Source: a virus
Virus record (IMG/VR): IMGVR_UViG_3300017917_002374
Span: 290,960-354,959 of that record
Length of the DNA: 64,000 nucleotides
Direction: 5' to 3' (one strand)
The notes under the pieces were generated by a model, which saw nothing but the letters and a program-made list of their open reading frames with translations, had not been told where the DNA came from and did no database searches. Shown in pieces: positions 48,725-57,424 of this stretch (positions within the stretch are counted from its first letter, which is position 1; each line of letters begins with the position of its first letter). A program made the position numbers and the translations under genes.

Positions 48725-50121
48725 CTACTGAATACAACGTAGATGTACAACGACTGTTTCTTGAAATGATGCTGCACGATGCTGAATGTTATATTCGTGT
48801 ACAGAACATTTATAACGATGAAAACTTTGATAGATCATTAAGGTCTGTTGCAAAGTTTATCAAACAACATACTGATGAACACAAGAGCTTGCCCACAATG
48901 GATCAGGTGCGAGCTGTAACCGGTACAGAACTCAAAGTCATGCCAGACTTGGGCGAAGGACAAACCAGCTGGTTCATGAAAGAGTTTGAACAGTTTACCA
49001 AACAAAAAGAACTAGAACGTGCTATACTTAAAGCAGCCGATCTACTTGAGAAAGGTGATTTTAATCCTGTGGAAAAGCTGATCAAGGATGCTGTGCAGAT
49101 CAGTATTACCAAGGATCTAGGCACAGACTTCTGGGCCGATCCTGAAGGCATGTTTGCCAAATACTTTGATGCTGGAGGACAAGTAAGCACAGGTTGGCCG
49201 CAGTTGGACAAACTGCTGTATGGTGGGTTCAGTCGCGGCGAACTAAACATCTTTGCAGGTGGATCAGGTTCAGGTAAGTCCTTGGTTATGATGAACATTG
49301 CGTTGAACTGGGTACAAGCAGGCTTGCATGGTGTGTACATTACTCTAGAACTTTCAGAAGAGCTCACAGGCTTGCGTACAGCAGCCATGTTGGCTAATAT
49401 GAGTACCAAGGACATACGCAAAGACAAAGAAACAGCAGCACTCAAGGTCAAAATGGTAGGCAAACGTGCAGGCACTTATCAAGTCAAAGCACTGCCTGCG
49501 CAAAGCAACATCAACGACATTCGTGCGTTCTTAAAAGAGTATCAGATACAAACCAATCGCAAAATTGACTTTATCATGATTGACTACTTGGACTTGCTCA
49601 TGCCGGTAAGTGCCAAGGTTAGCCCCAACGACTTGTTTGTTAAAGACAAGTATGTTTCAGAAGAACTACGCAATCTCAGTAAAGAACTAGGCATACTCAT
49701 GGTCACAGCGTCGCAGCTGAATCGCAGTGCAGTGGAAGAAATTGAGTTTGACCACAGTCATATTTCCGGTGGTATCAGTAAAATTAACACAGCAGATAAT
49801 GTGTTTGGTATCTTTACCAGCAGAGCCATGCGTGAGCGTGGACGCTACCAAATACAGTGTATGAAATCTCGCTCTTCTACTGGTGTGGGCATGAAAGTGG
49901 ACCTAGAATACAACATTGAAACCATGCGTATTACTGATCCTGGTGAAGATGCTAGTCCAAGTACCAATCATCCAGAAAGCATCATGAACAAGATCAAAGC
50001 CACAGCAAGAACAGTAGATCCAGCAAGCACAACTGAGGAAGAAACAGCCCCAATACGTGCTGATGCCAACGGTAGCAAGCTCAAGAGCATGCTGGCAGGA
50101 ATCAAGGCCAAGAGCGTTTGA
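48721..50121 (+). CDS. gp41: replicative DNA helicase (T4 gp41/DnaB-like)
   Basis: Protein of 466 residues, as in T4 gp41. The N-terminal domain (residues 1-140) is helical. Walker A is GGSGSGKS at about 180, Walker B FIMIDYLDLL at about 283, and the H4-like motif VTASQLNRSA follows near 329. The C-terminal 50 residues are Ser/Ala-rich and flexible. The hexamer unwinds DNA at the fork with primase gp61. It is the last gene of the replication run. A late-type box follows. Confidence 0.92.
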   Translation: MTTEYNVDVQRLFLEMMLHDAECYIRVQNIYNDENFDRSLRSVAKFIKQHTDEHKSLPTMDQVRAVTGTELKVMPDLGEGQTSWFMKEFEQFTKQKELERAILKAADLLEKGDFNPVEKLIKDAVQISITKDLGTDFWADPEGMFAKYFDAGGQVSTGWPQLDKLLYGGFSRGELNIFAGGSGSGKSLVMMNIALNWVQAGLHGVYITLELSEELTGLRTAAMLANMSTKDIRKDKETAALKVKMVGKRAGTYQVKALPAQSNINDIRAFLKEYQIQTNRKIDFIMIDYLDLLMPVSAKVSPNDLFVKDKYVSEELRNLSKELGILMVTASQLNRSAVEEIEFDHSHISGGISKINTADNVFGIFTSRAMRERGRYQIQCMKSRSSTGVGMKVDLEYNIETMRITDPGEDASPSTNHPESIMNKIKATARTVDPASTTEEETAPIRADANGSKLKSMLAGIKAKSV

Positions 50122-50148
50122 AATGGATCCACTTAGACTAGTCGGGTG

Positions 50149-50155
50149 CTAAATA
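50149..50155 (+). promoter_or_regulatory. late-type promoter box for the virion module
   Basis: CTAAATA, 21 nt before the TTG start at 50177. It marks the switch to the next virion-type block. Confidence 0.5.
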
Positions 50156-50176
50156 TACTAAGATCTGGAGTAAATC

Positions 50177-50440
50177 TTGCTTAAACGCACCCGCAGCATA
50201 CTGGATGAACTTGATAGTCATTTGATCAGCAAGGACCGCGAGCATCTACTGGAAAGTAGAGCCGGTCATGTGATACAAGGAGCCATCAATCTAATCAACA
50301 TGATTAGAGAAAACTACGATGCAGAAGCTGCTGCTGAATTGGAACGTAGACTGCTGAACAGCATCCGTGCGCAAGACCCCGCAAAATTTACCCGAGGCGT
50401 ACGGAGACTAAAAAGTGAAAATTCAGCACCTAACAATTAA
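50177..50440 (+). CDS. small helical phage protein (TTG start)
   Basis: Protein of 87 residues, almost all helix and charged: TRSILDELDSHLISKDRE, then AAAELERRLLNSIRAQDPAKF. A GGAG site sits 8 nt before TTG 50177. Late-type box upstream, overlap with the LysM gene downstream. It may be a scaffold or virion component. No known family seen. Confidence 0.65.
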   Translation: MLKRTRSILDELDSHLISKDREHLLESRAGHVIQGAINLINMIRENYDAEAAAELERRLLNSIRAQDPAKFTRGVRRLKSENSAPNN

Positions 50441-52802
50441 CAACAACCTATACCAAAGCCCAGTATTCAAAGAGTTCTATGAGGAAGCGCAACGCTGCAA
50501 TCGTGTGATTGCAGAAGCTCGTAGATACCTGCTGGTGGAAGAACAATTAAACGCACAGCAAATTGATAAAATATTTCGCTTGGTAGCAGATGGCGCTGCT
50601 GCTGGCAAAAATACAGACAGCGGCGAAGTGGATATGGGCAGTAACAAAACTGCACTGGGTAAAGTTACCGGTGCAGTAGGAGATGCTCTTAAAGGTCTAA
50701 AAGCCAAATGGGATTCACTCAAAGATTGGGTAAGCAAAAGCGGCCCTGTGTCAGGTTTTGATGTAGCATTTGATCAACTGCAAGGCAGCTTGTTAAATGC
50801 CATGGGCGGAGAAGGCGGCAAAGTGGCCAATGCCATGCAGTCTTACAGACAGTTTGCAGTCAAGCATCCTGTGGCACAAGGTTTGATATTGGTAGGCCTA
50901 GCAGCACTATTAGGCACAGCCATGGGCGGGGGTACACTGGCTCTAGCAGGCGTTACCTTTGGTATTCGTACACTTGACGCATTGTTAAAAGGACACAAGT
51001 TTAGTAGCAGTACCTACAAAGGCGCCAAGGCAGCGGCAATCATGACAGTGGCCAGTTTAGGCATCAAAGGCATAATTGATAATTTTGATCCAGACCCAGG
51101 TCCGGGACCAGGTCCGGGACCAGGACCAGATGTTGTTCCGCCAGGACCAGATGTTGTTCCGCCAGGACCAGATGTTGTTCCGCCAGGACCAGATTTAACT
51201 CCAACAGACTATACTATAGCAAGGGGAGATACACTAAGTCAATTGGCCTCAGACAATGGCATCACTGTGCAAGACATCATGGATGCTAATCCGCAGATTA
51301 CCAATCCTAATGGCATGACTGATGCAGGTCGTTTGTTACAGCCAGGTGACGTGATCAAGATGCCACAGAGCATGGACTTTAGTCCTCCTCCGGTGTACGC
51401 AGGCGGTACAGGTACATTGGCAGACACCATTCAGAAAATGATGACTGGTCAATATAGCGGTGATGCAAACATTGCATTGAATGCTCTCAAGGCAGATCCG
51501 TCACAATTAAAGTTATTAAGTCCAGAACAAGCAGCCTGGGCCAAGTCTCAAATGGCCAAGCTGGCAGAAAGTGCAAGACGAGCACAATGGATTGACCGCG
51601 AAGCAACTGTGCGCAGTTGGGCATTGAATGAGAGTCTAGGAAGATCACGTGGCGGTGTTATGTTAACCCAAGCTGGTGTAGACGAAGTGTTCCGTAGAAT
51701 TGACGAAGGTGTTTGGGACAGTATAAAAAAAGGCGCCAGCGCAGTAGGAGGAGCAATCAGCAATGCAGCTAGCAAAGGTTGGAATGCAGCTACAAATAAA
51801 ATTACCTACGACAGTCTTGGTATGAATTGGCGTTCAATTAATCCTAACAGATTAAAAGGCAATGCCACTGGTATGACAGCCGACAGTAGAGACATTGAAG
51901 TTTTCCTACGCCGCCAAGGAGTTAAAGATCCATTAATTGCCAGTGTGTATAAAGAAATGGGAATTCCAGTAGCAACAGTGGCAACCCAAGGAGCCGATGC
52001 ACAAGATCAATCAGCAGGAGCAGACGATTATGCAAAATCACTTGCAGATATGTCTGATGAAGAATTGCAAAGTGGGTTGAATCATTTGCAAAGACAAGAT
52101 AATCCAACCCCAGAAGTAACATCAAGCATCCAAAAAGTTCAACAAGAACTGGCACGTCGCAGAGGTGATACTCAAGCAGGCACTGCTCCGGATGCTGGTG
52201 GTAAGGTTGGCGATGCAAACGATTTAATCAGAGACCTTGAAGCTGATAAAGCCAAGAAAACCACAGGTGGAGCACCAGCAGTACCAGCAGGCGGAGCAAC
52301 ACCAAGCTGGGCAGATCCTAAGAGTGCCGACTATGTTGGTCGTCGTGAAGTTGCACGTAGACAAGCCGCGGCACCAGCTGCAACAGCGGGCAAGCCTGAT
52401 TATAGCAAGACCATGCCAGGCTACGGTAAAGTCAACATGACCATGAAAACTCCAACAGGTGCAGCAGCGCCAGCAGCGCCAGCAAAAGCACCGGCGGCAC
52501 CGGTCACTGGTGCCCCAGGTGTACGTGGCACAGTGCCATCAGCTCAACCAGCAATGGCAGGCGGTCTAGATGACTTTCCAAGCGCAGAGGAGATAGCACA
52601 ATTAGAAAAAGATTCATTAGCAACATCTGCAGAACGTAATAAAGAAGCAGAAAAATATGGCAATAGACCAGAACCCTATGTTGCAAATCAACGTGGTTAT
52701 ATGAAGGAACAACGTCGTACATACGGTGGCAAATATGTTCGTGAAAGTGCAGCACAACGAACAGCACGTGAATTTGAATTTTACTTAAAAAATCTAGGCT
52801 GA
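50415..52802 (+). CDS. large virion protein with LysM domain
   Basis: Protein of 795 residues. Residues 1-150 are helical. Residues 155-190 form a hydrophobic stretch (GLILVGLAALLGTAMGGG). A Pro-Gly spacer with three PDVVPPG-type repeats covers about 228-262. A LysM domain at about 265-315 (YTIARGDTLSQLASDNG to VIKMP) should bind peptidoglycan. The rest has an Ala/Gln-rich tail with PAAPAKAPA repeats. The combination of membrane segment and LysM suggests an internal or ejected virion protein acting at the envelope. No lytic catalytic motif was found. Confidence 0.75.
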   Translation: MKIQHLTINNNLYQSPVFKEFYEEAQRCNRVIAEARRYLLVEEQLNAQQIDKIFRLVADGAAAGKNTDSGEVDMGSNKTALGKVTGAVGDALKGLKAKWDSLKDWVSKSGPVSGFDVAFDQLQGSLLNAMGGEGGKVANAMQSYRQFAVKHPVAQGLILVGLAALLGTAMGGGTLALAGVTFGIRTLDALLKGHKFSSSTYKGAKAAAIMTVASLGIKGIIDNFDPDPGPGPGPGPGPDVVPPGPDVVPPGPDVVPPGPDLTPTDYTIARGDTLSQLASDNGITVQDIMDANPQITNPNGMTDAGRLLQPGDVIKMPQSMDFSPPPVYAGGTGTLADTIQKMMTGQYSGDANIALNALKADPSQLKLLSPEQAAWAKSQMAKLAESARRAQWIDREATVRSWALNESLGRSRGGVMLTQAGVDEVFRRIDEGVWDSIKKGASAVGGAISNAASKGWNAATNKITYDSLGMNWRSINPNRLKGNATGMTADSRDIEVFLRRQGVKDPLIASVYKEMGIPVATVATQGADAQDQSAGADDYAKSLADMSDEELQSGLNHLQRQDNPTPEVTSSIQKVQQELARRRGDTQAGTAPDAGGKVGDANDLIRDLEADKAKKTTGGAPAVPAGGATPSWADPKSADYVGRREVARRQAAAPAATAGKPDYSKTMPGYGKVNMTMKTPTGAAAPAAPAKAPAAPVTGAPGVRGTVPSAQPAMAGGLDDFPSAEEIAQLEKDSLATSAERNKEAEKYGNRPEPYVANQRGYMKEQRRTYGGKYVRESAAQRTAREFEFYLKNLG
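51121..51194 (+). repeat. 21-bp tandem repeat inside the LysM gene
   Basis: Three full copies (51121-51183) of a 21-bp unit encoding PGPDVVP plus a partial copy to 51194, preceded by two copies of the 12-bp GGTCCGGGACCA. In-frame, likely variable in length. Confidence 0.9.
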
Positions 52803-52803
52803 A

Positions 52804-53901
52804 ATGCGAGTACGTGAAGTAATATTAGAAGGCGGAAATGTGCAGATTGGAGCTCAGTCTGCACAGCGTCTGGATTTAAAAAAACTCAAGCGAGATCAAT
52901 TGATACCAGTGTTGGATCAACTGCTACAGGCAATCAATGCAGGCTTTGCTAAAATGCACAAGCGTCCTTTATGGAGTCCAAGATTGGTAGCCAGTCGTAA
53001 GTTTCTCAGTGGCAGTGCATTTCATTTTTTCAATGTGGCAGGTATTCCCAGCGATCAATTTGTAAAATACAAACCCACAGTAGGTGACATTGACACACAG
53101 GTAGATCAAAACTTGTTAGAGCCTGCCAAGCAGTTCTTAGACGCTGCTACAGGTAAACAGTTTGGACCTGCCACACTCATAGGATACAAGAGCAGTGTGG
53201 AGCAGTTGATCACACTATGGGCGTTCAGTGATCCTCCTGTTAATGTACAGATTGATCTAGAGTTTGTGGAATACGAAGGCGACGAACCCACAGAATGGGC
53301 ACAGTTCAGTCATAGCAGTGCCTGGAATGATATTGAAGCAGGCATCAAGGGTGTGTTTCACAAGTATCTATTACGTGCCCTAAGCACTCCTAGCCTGCGT
53401 GACGTGGTAATACTCAGCGGCAAAAAAGAAACACCCAAGGTTGTAAAAACCACTGATCTTGCATTTGCAGTAACTCGTGGGTTACGATATAAATTAAGTC
53501 CTGTAATGGACGGCAACGTGCAAAGAGAAATGGACGGTCTTAAGGTGTACAAAGAGATTCCCACCAAGGAAAGCACCTACGAAACCAACCTGTATGTGAT
53601 TGCCAAGATATTTTTTGGCAATCAATTTGATGCCGGCGACATAGAAAAGTTCTGGAGCTATCTAGGCACACTGGAATTAGTTAAAAAATATTTTGATAAG
53701 AGTCAGCAGGCTGCGGTAATCACCGGCTTTGTGTACACACTGTTTGGCCCAGGTGCACAAGAACTGTACCGTGGTGATCCAGAACAAGATGCACAAGACA
53801 AAAATGCAGCACTGGAAATCATGACCAAGACGCTGGGCGTTCCTTATGATAAAAAATCTGTGGATGCCATGCGTAAAGATTACTACTCATCCAAAGCATG
53901 A
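52804..53901 (+). CDS. predicted nucleotidyltransferase (Pol beta-like fold)
   Basis: Protein of 365 residues. FLSGSAFHFF (Gly-Ser at 70-71), VGDIDTQVD (Asp95-x-Asp97) and VQIDLEF (Asp151) together give the G-S/D-x-D/h-D-h signature of the Pol beta-like nucleotidyltransferase superfamily, though the spacing between GS and DxD is longer than usual. The C-terminal half is helical, with ITGFVYTLFGPGAQELY. It could add nucleotides to a nucleic acid or AMP to a protein. It is co-translated with the ligase-like gene (ATGATG overlap) and follows the LysM virion gene. Confidence 0.6.
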   Translation: MRVREVILEGGNVQIGAQSAQRLDLKKLKRDQLIPVLDQLLQAINAGFAKMHKRPLWSPRLVASRKFLSGSAFHFFNVAGIPSDQFVKYKPTVGDIDTQVDQNLLEPAKQFLDAATGKQFGPATLIGYKSSVEQLITLWAFSDPPVNVQIDLEFVEYEGDEPTEWAQFSHSSAWNDIEAGIKGVFHKYLLRALSTPSLRDVVILSGKKETPKVVKTTDLAFAVTRGLRYKLSPVMDGNVQREMDGLKVYKEIPTKESTYETNLYVIAKIFFGNQFDAGDIEKFWSYLGTLELVKKYFDKSQQAAVITGFVYTLFGPGAQELYRGDPEQDAQDKNAALEIMTKTLGVPYDKKSVDAMRKDYYSSKA

Positions 53902-55379
53902 TGTTCAATATAGACAGTTTGTTTCTTGAAAGTGAAGTTGCGGCCACAACTAGGTCAAACATGCTGCACTTGCAAAAAATGACTGACACTGCTTTTGTAC
54001 AATTTGTACAAGACGTAAAACAGAATCTTCAAGGCAAACTGCAAGGCATTCCTGTAAGTCTAAAGGTAGACGGACTGGGTGCTAGATTTGGTCGCGATAG
54101 TGCAGGAAGACCTTTCTTTGAAGGCAGTCGTACAGGCGCTATCTTTGAACCAGGTGCTTTCAGCCAATACACAGCAGCTCGTGGCGGCACGGAAGAAATG
54201 TTAGCTCGTGCCAAACACTACGATGATATTTTTGAAGTAATTACCAAATCAAACTTCATTAAGATTCTACCCAAGGACACAAAAATAGTTTGCGAAGTTT
54301 TTTACAACCCATTAGGAGAGATGGTTGAAGGTGGTATAAAATTTGTAAACATTGCATATGATCCTAGCCGCCTGGGTCGGCTGATGACTATTGTGCCATT
54401 TAAAGCTCTAGTGGCCAGCACAGGGGAAACACATCCTAGTAGCGATGCCATAATAGATGCACTGTTTCAGCAGAGCACATCTCAGATTAAATTTGTAGAC
54501 ACTAGATTAGAAATACAAGGCAGTATTGATATCAGCACAGTGGTAGATCCAGTGGCCAGTCTTGATGCAGCAGCCATTGCCACACTTAACAGTCGCAAAC
54601 GTGATGATGCAGATGCCAAGGCTTATCTCAAACAAGTTGTACAACAGACTAAAGAAGCTCTAGCAGATTTTATCTTAACCAACCCGCAAATAGTGGACCG
54701 GTTTAAACTAGGACCCAACATAGAAGGCATTGTGTTGAACATCAATGGTAGAGATATTAAAGTTACTACCAGCGAATTCAAGCAGGCAATCGCAGCTAAA
54801 AAAGCACAAGCCAACGAAAGCACAGGATTTTTACAAGAGCTTGTGGAAGCAAGAATGTTTGTGTATCCTGAAAATCTCAAAGGCAAAGATGCCATAACCA
54901 TTGCCAAACTGCTGTTTTGTAGCATGCTGGCACTGGAAATAGTGCGACATGAAAATGAATCCCGAGCTCAAGAGTATGTGAATCGTACCATGGCATTTAA
55001 TGATTTTGATCATTTGCGTCCTAGTGCCACAGACCTTGCTAATTTGATAGCAGTGGTGGCCAATCAGGATCGTTATCTAGATGAAGTGCGAACTAAGATA
55101 GGGTTATATGCTCCTGAACTACAGATCAAAGCTCACCTAAGAACCTTTACAGGAGCGAAAAATGATCCTGCAAGAATCAGACAGTTTCTGTTAAAACTTG
55201 ATGAAGCACTCATGATTGCAGGATCTGACATGCGACAAGCAAGACGCATAATAGGTGACTGGCTAAGATCTAGCAATGGCGAAAAGAAAATAGCCTGGGC
55301 TACATTAACTAGGGTTTTTTCTAGTTATGCACCAAGTCTAGATATCTATCTTCTTGCAAAGAACTATTTTTATTTTTAA
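53898..55379 (+). CDS. ATP-dependent DNA/RNA ligase-like protein
   Basis: Protein of 493 residues. PVSLKVDGLGARFGRD at about 51-66 contains the KxDG adenylation motif (Lys55). FFEGSRTG follows as motif Ia-like, KIVCEVFYNP as motif III-like, and EGIVLNI as motif IV. The C-terminal 180 residues form a helical domain (SATDLANLIAVVANQDRYLD). Length and motif order suit covalent nucleotidyltransferases such as RNA or DNA ligases. A clear motif V (KxK) is not obvious, so activity is uncertain. It forms a pair with the nucleotidyltransferase gene before it. Confidence 0.65.
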   Translation: MMFNIDSLFLESEVAATTRSNMLHLQKMTDTAFVQFVQDVKQNLQGKLQGIPVSLKVDGLGARFGRDSAGRPFFEGSRTGAIFEPGAFSQYTAARGGTEEMLARAKHYDDIFEVITKSNFIKILPKDTKIVCEVFYNPLGEMVEGGIKFVNIAYDPSRLGRLMTIVPFKALVASTGETHPSSDAIIDALFQQSTSQIKFVDTRLEIQGSIDISTVVDPVASLDAAAIATLNSRKRDDADAKAYLKQVVQQTKEALADFILTNPQIVDRFKLGPNIEGIVLNINGRDIKVTTSEFKQAIAAKKAQANESTGFLQELVEARMFVYPENLKGKDAITIAKLLFCSMLALEIVRHENESRAQEYVNRTMAFNDFDHLRPSATDLANLIAVVANQDRYLDEVRTKIGLYAPELQIKAHLRTFTGAKNDPARIRQFLLKLDEALMIAGSDMRQARRIIGDWLRSSNGEKKIAWATLTRVFSSYAPSLDIYLLAKNYFYF

Positions 55380-55402
55380 AAACAATGTTTTGGATTCCAA
55401 AT

Positions 55403-55410
55403 CATAAATA
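55403..55410 (+). promoter_or_regulatory. late-type promoter box
   Basis: CATAAATA, 40 nt before ATG 55451. The mRNA leader would contain the TAGGAG ribosome site. Confidence 0.5.
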
Positions 55411-55450
55411 TTTACAAGCGGTAACACGCTAAACATTTAGGAGAAATATT

Positions 55451-55858
55451 ATGCCAGCAATTGGAGTAACAAGAGTCCACGGTGGTGTGGGCGTAGAAGG
55501 TCAAATCAACGGAGAAACCGGTACCCAAGCAGGTGGTAGTCTTGCGTTCTATCACATTCAACTGCGCAATGCAAGTTTAGCAGCAATTGACGTGCGTCCA
55601 GAAATGGCAGCTAACCCAGACGGCGGTCTAGGTCTAGGCGTTGAAGCAGTGTTGCGTTCAGCACCACAAGGTATCCTAGCATACCAAGTGGCTAACAATG
55701 CAACAGGTAACGTGTACATCATCGCTGATGGCGTTAACAGCCCAACAGCAGCTGAACTACAAACCACAATCCGTAACCTGGGAACCAGCGTTGGTACCAA
55801 TGGTATTGACGTAAGCGGCACCCTGGTAACCAAAGGCACCAGCTTTACAGTAGCTTAA
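55451..55858 (+). CDS. small virion protein
   Basis: Protein of 135 residues, beta-rich and low in charge: MPAIGVTRVHGGVGVEGQIN, then LAFYHIQLRNASLAAIDVRP and a C-terminal GTLVTKGTSFTV. Single-gene unit with late box, strong ribosome site (TTAGGAGA) and its own terminator, which suggests a highly produced structural protein. Codon choice (CGT, ATC, GGT) is more optimal than in its neighbours, in line with this. Exact place in the virion unknown. Confidence 0.7.
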   Translation: MPAIGVTRVHGGVGVEGQINGETGTQAGGSLAFYHIQLRNASLAAIDVRPEMAANPDGGLGLGVEAVLRSAPQGILAYQVANNATGNVYIIADGVNSPTAAELQTTIRNLGTSVGTNGIDVSGTLVTKGTSFTVA

Positions 55859-55885
55859 TTAACGTTTGCAGTTAACAAGCACAGG

Positions 55886-55911
55886 AAAGGCACTTTTACA
55901 GTGCCTTTTTT
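55886..55911 (+). terminator. rho-independent terminator
   Basis: AAAGGCAC (55886-55893), loop TTTTACA, GTGCCTTT (55901-55908) followed by further T's. Confidence 0.88.
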
Positions 55912-55930
55912 GTTGGCCATAAGTAATGTT

Positions 55931-56365
55931 ATGCAACCATACACTTTCTTTTCAGGACACACTCTAGTTGATATCACTGAAACAGGTGTTACTAGAGATA
56001 GAAACAATCAGGAACTGGAACGCAATCAACAGCGTAACTGGGAAACTGTGCTACAGTGTATCGGGCTTCGTGCTCAGCCCATGCACATGGTGTCCAAGAT
56101 TGACACAGTTGATCTTGACTTTTACGAGTTTGGAGAAATGTACAAAGGTCGTCATCGTGTGTGGAGTTTTGCTTTTACTGTGGAACATGAAAATGTTTTT
56201 AGACAGGATAAAGATCAACTGTACTATCTAGATCAAAGTTTTGATCAAGTGCCTATAATTACTGGATTAAACGAAACAGCTCGCTTCATACTGCCAATTT
56301 TTTACACAGCCGGCGCTATCAAAAATATATACTTTAAAATAGAACGAATTAGCTTAAATAATTAA
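55931..56365 (+). CDS. hypothetical virion-module protein
   Basis: Protein of 144 residues: MQPYTFFSGHTLVDITETGV, NWETVLQCIGLRAQPM, DFYEFGEMYKGRHRVWSFAF and ARFILPIFYTAGAIKNIYF. Beta-rich with an aromatic core. No family recognised. ATG 55931 lies just after the terminator, without a clear promoter of its own, so some read-through is probably needed. Confidence 0.65.
   Translation: MQPYTFFSGHTLVDITETGVTRDRNNQELERNQQRNWETVLQCIGLRAQPMHMVSKIDTVDLDFYEFGEMYKGRHRVWSFAFTVEHENVFRQDKDQLYYLDQSFDQVPIITGLNETARFILPIFYTAGAIKNIYFKIERISLNN
56354..56360 (+). promoter_or_regulatory. weak late-type box
   Basis: TTAAATA overlapping the previous gene end, about 94 nt before GTG 56455. Tentative. Confidence 0.25.
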
Positions 56366-56369
56366 CGTG

Positions 56370-56471
56370 ATGCGTAGGCATTTCTCAGGCACCCATTATG
56401 GCTCATATCAAGGCAGTAATTTTGCATCCTCTAATATTATAGGAGTAGTCTGTAGTGGCAACCGCGATTGA
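56370..56471 (+). CDS. possible 33-residue peptide
   Basis: Open frame ATG 56370 to TGA 56469-56471 fills the gap between two genes. The product (MRRHFSGTHYGSYQGSNF start) has a plausible Gly/Ser composition but lacks a good ribosome site and overlaps the next gene by 17 bases. Included as a candidate only. Confidence 0.3.
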   Translation: MRRHFSGTHYGSYQGSNFASSNIIGVVCSGNRD

Positions 56472-56712
56472 AAGAGAAAACCTAGAAGCACACGTTGAGT
56501 TGTGCGCGGAAAGGTATGCAAAATTGGAAACCAAACTGGAAGCAGTAGAGAAAAAGGTAGAAGCTCTAGAAGACCATATCATCGGAATTAAAGAGACTTT
56601 GGCTGGTGCTGGAGAAAAGCAGAGCAAGCAGATAATTGCCATTGGCACAGCAATTATCACGGTGTTGATCACAGGCATAATCACACTGACCATTAATTTT
56701 ATTAACAAATGA
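56455..56712 (+). CDS. coiled-coil membrane protein, XhlA/holin-associated type
   Basis: Protein of 85 residues from GTG 56455 behind AGGAG (56441-56445). Residues 5-50 are a coiled coil (LETKLEAVEKKVEALEDHI). Residues 61-81 form a membrane helix (IIAIGTAIITVLITGIITL) with a short NFINK tail. This layout is that of XhlA-like proteins that work with holins in lysis. It could also be an unrelated anchor. Confidence 0.6.
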   Translation: MATAIERENLEAHVELCAERYAKLETKLEAVEKKVEALEDHIIGIKETLAGAGEKQSKQIIAIGTAIITVLITGIITLTINFINK

Positions 56713-56918
56713 AAATTGTTGAATTAGTAAACAATTTAAGAATTCCTATCACTAACGAGGAGCATGATCTCATGCTCCTGTTTAGAAATCAAGATCAACT
56801 GAATCGCATGGATCTCAATGAAAGACAAGTACAGATCGCTAATAACCTAGTGGTCAAGGATGTACTTTATCGTAAAAATCAAGATGGCAAAATCACGTAC
56901 TTCAAAAAAACGAATTAA
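56709..56918 (+). CDS. small conserved phage protein
   Basis: Protein of 69 residues. IPITNEEHDLMLLFRNQDQLNRMDLNERQVQIANNL is a compact helical part, followed by VVKDVLYRKNQDGKITYFKK. It overlaps both neighbours. Function unknown. Confidence 0.65.
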   Translation: MKIVELVNNLRIPITNEEHDLMLLFRNQDQLNRMDLNERQVQIANNLVVKDVLYRKNQDGKITYFKKTN

Positions 56919-57420
56919 ACACCTGGCCTATCGCATGGCCGAAGCACAAGTTGTAGAAAATCTTTTAAACTATTATCTAACCTGGTGGACCAAGCAAGAA
57001 ATACAAAATCTTGTAAAACAAGGAGACCTGGTAATTCTTCCGTTGGAAAACGACGGACTGCAAGTAGCACATTTTAAAATTTTACCAGATCATAAAATAT
57101 GGAAAGTGGTAAATGCTAAAAGCAGTCGTGAGTTGTGTTTTAATGAAAAGCTCTGCGCATTGTTCTACTGTTTGTACGAGCACAAAAAAATGTATCGTAG
57201 CAGCGCAGAACTGCTGTTGCAAGACACACTGCTGGGCAAGCTAGAAAACGACGAGCAATTTTATAGGCATAAGTATACGATAGCTCTAAAAAAGCAAGAT
57301 CGTTTCAAGCAAGATCTATGGGAAGCACGTTTGAGTTACACAACACCACACGTGAATCTAGCTAGAGAACAATTGCAGAAAATGATCAAAAGAGCTAAAT
57401 ACATTAAAATTTGGGACTAA
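56884..57420 (+). CDS. hypothetical phage protein, basic
   Basis: Protein of 178 residues with a Lys/Arg-rich start (MAKSRTSKKRIKHLAYRM) and TPHVNLAREQLQKMIKRAKYIKIWD at the end, largely helical. ATG 56884 lies 34 bases inside the previous gene. No recognised domain. Confidence 0.65.
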   Translation: MAKSRTSKKRIKHLAYRMAEAQVVENLLNYYLTWWTKQEIQNLVKQGDLVILPLENDGLQVAHFKILPDHKIWKVVNAKSSRELCFNEKLCALFYCLYEHKKMYRSSAELLLQDTLLGKLENDEQFYRHKYTIALKKQDRFKQDLWEARLSYTTPHVNLAREQLQKMIKRAKYIKIWD

Positions 57421-57424
57421 CACC

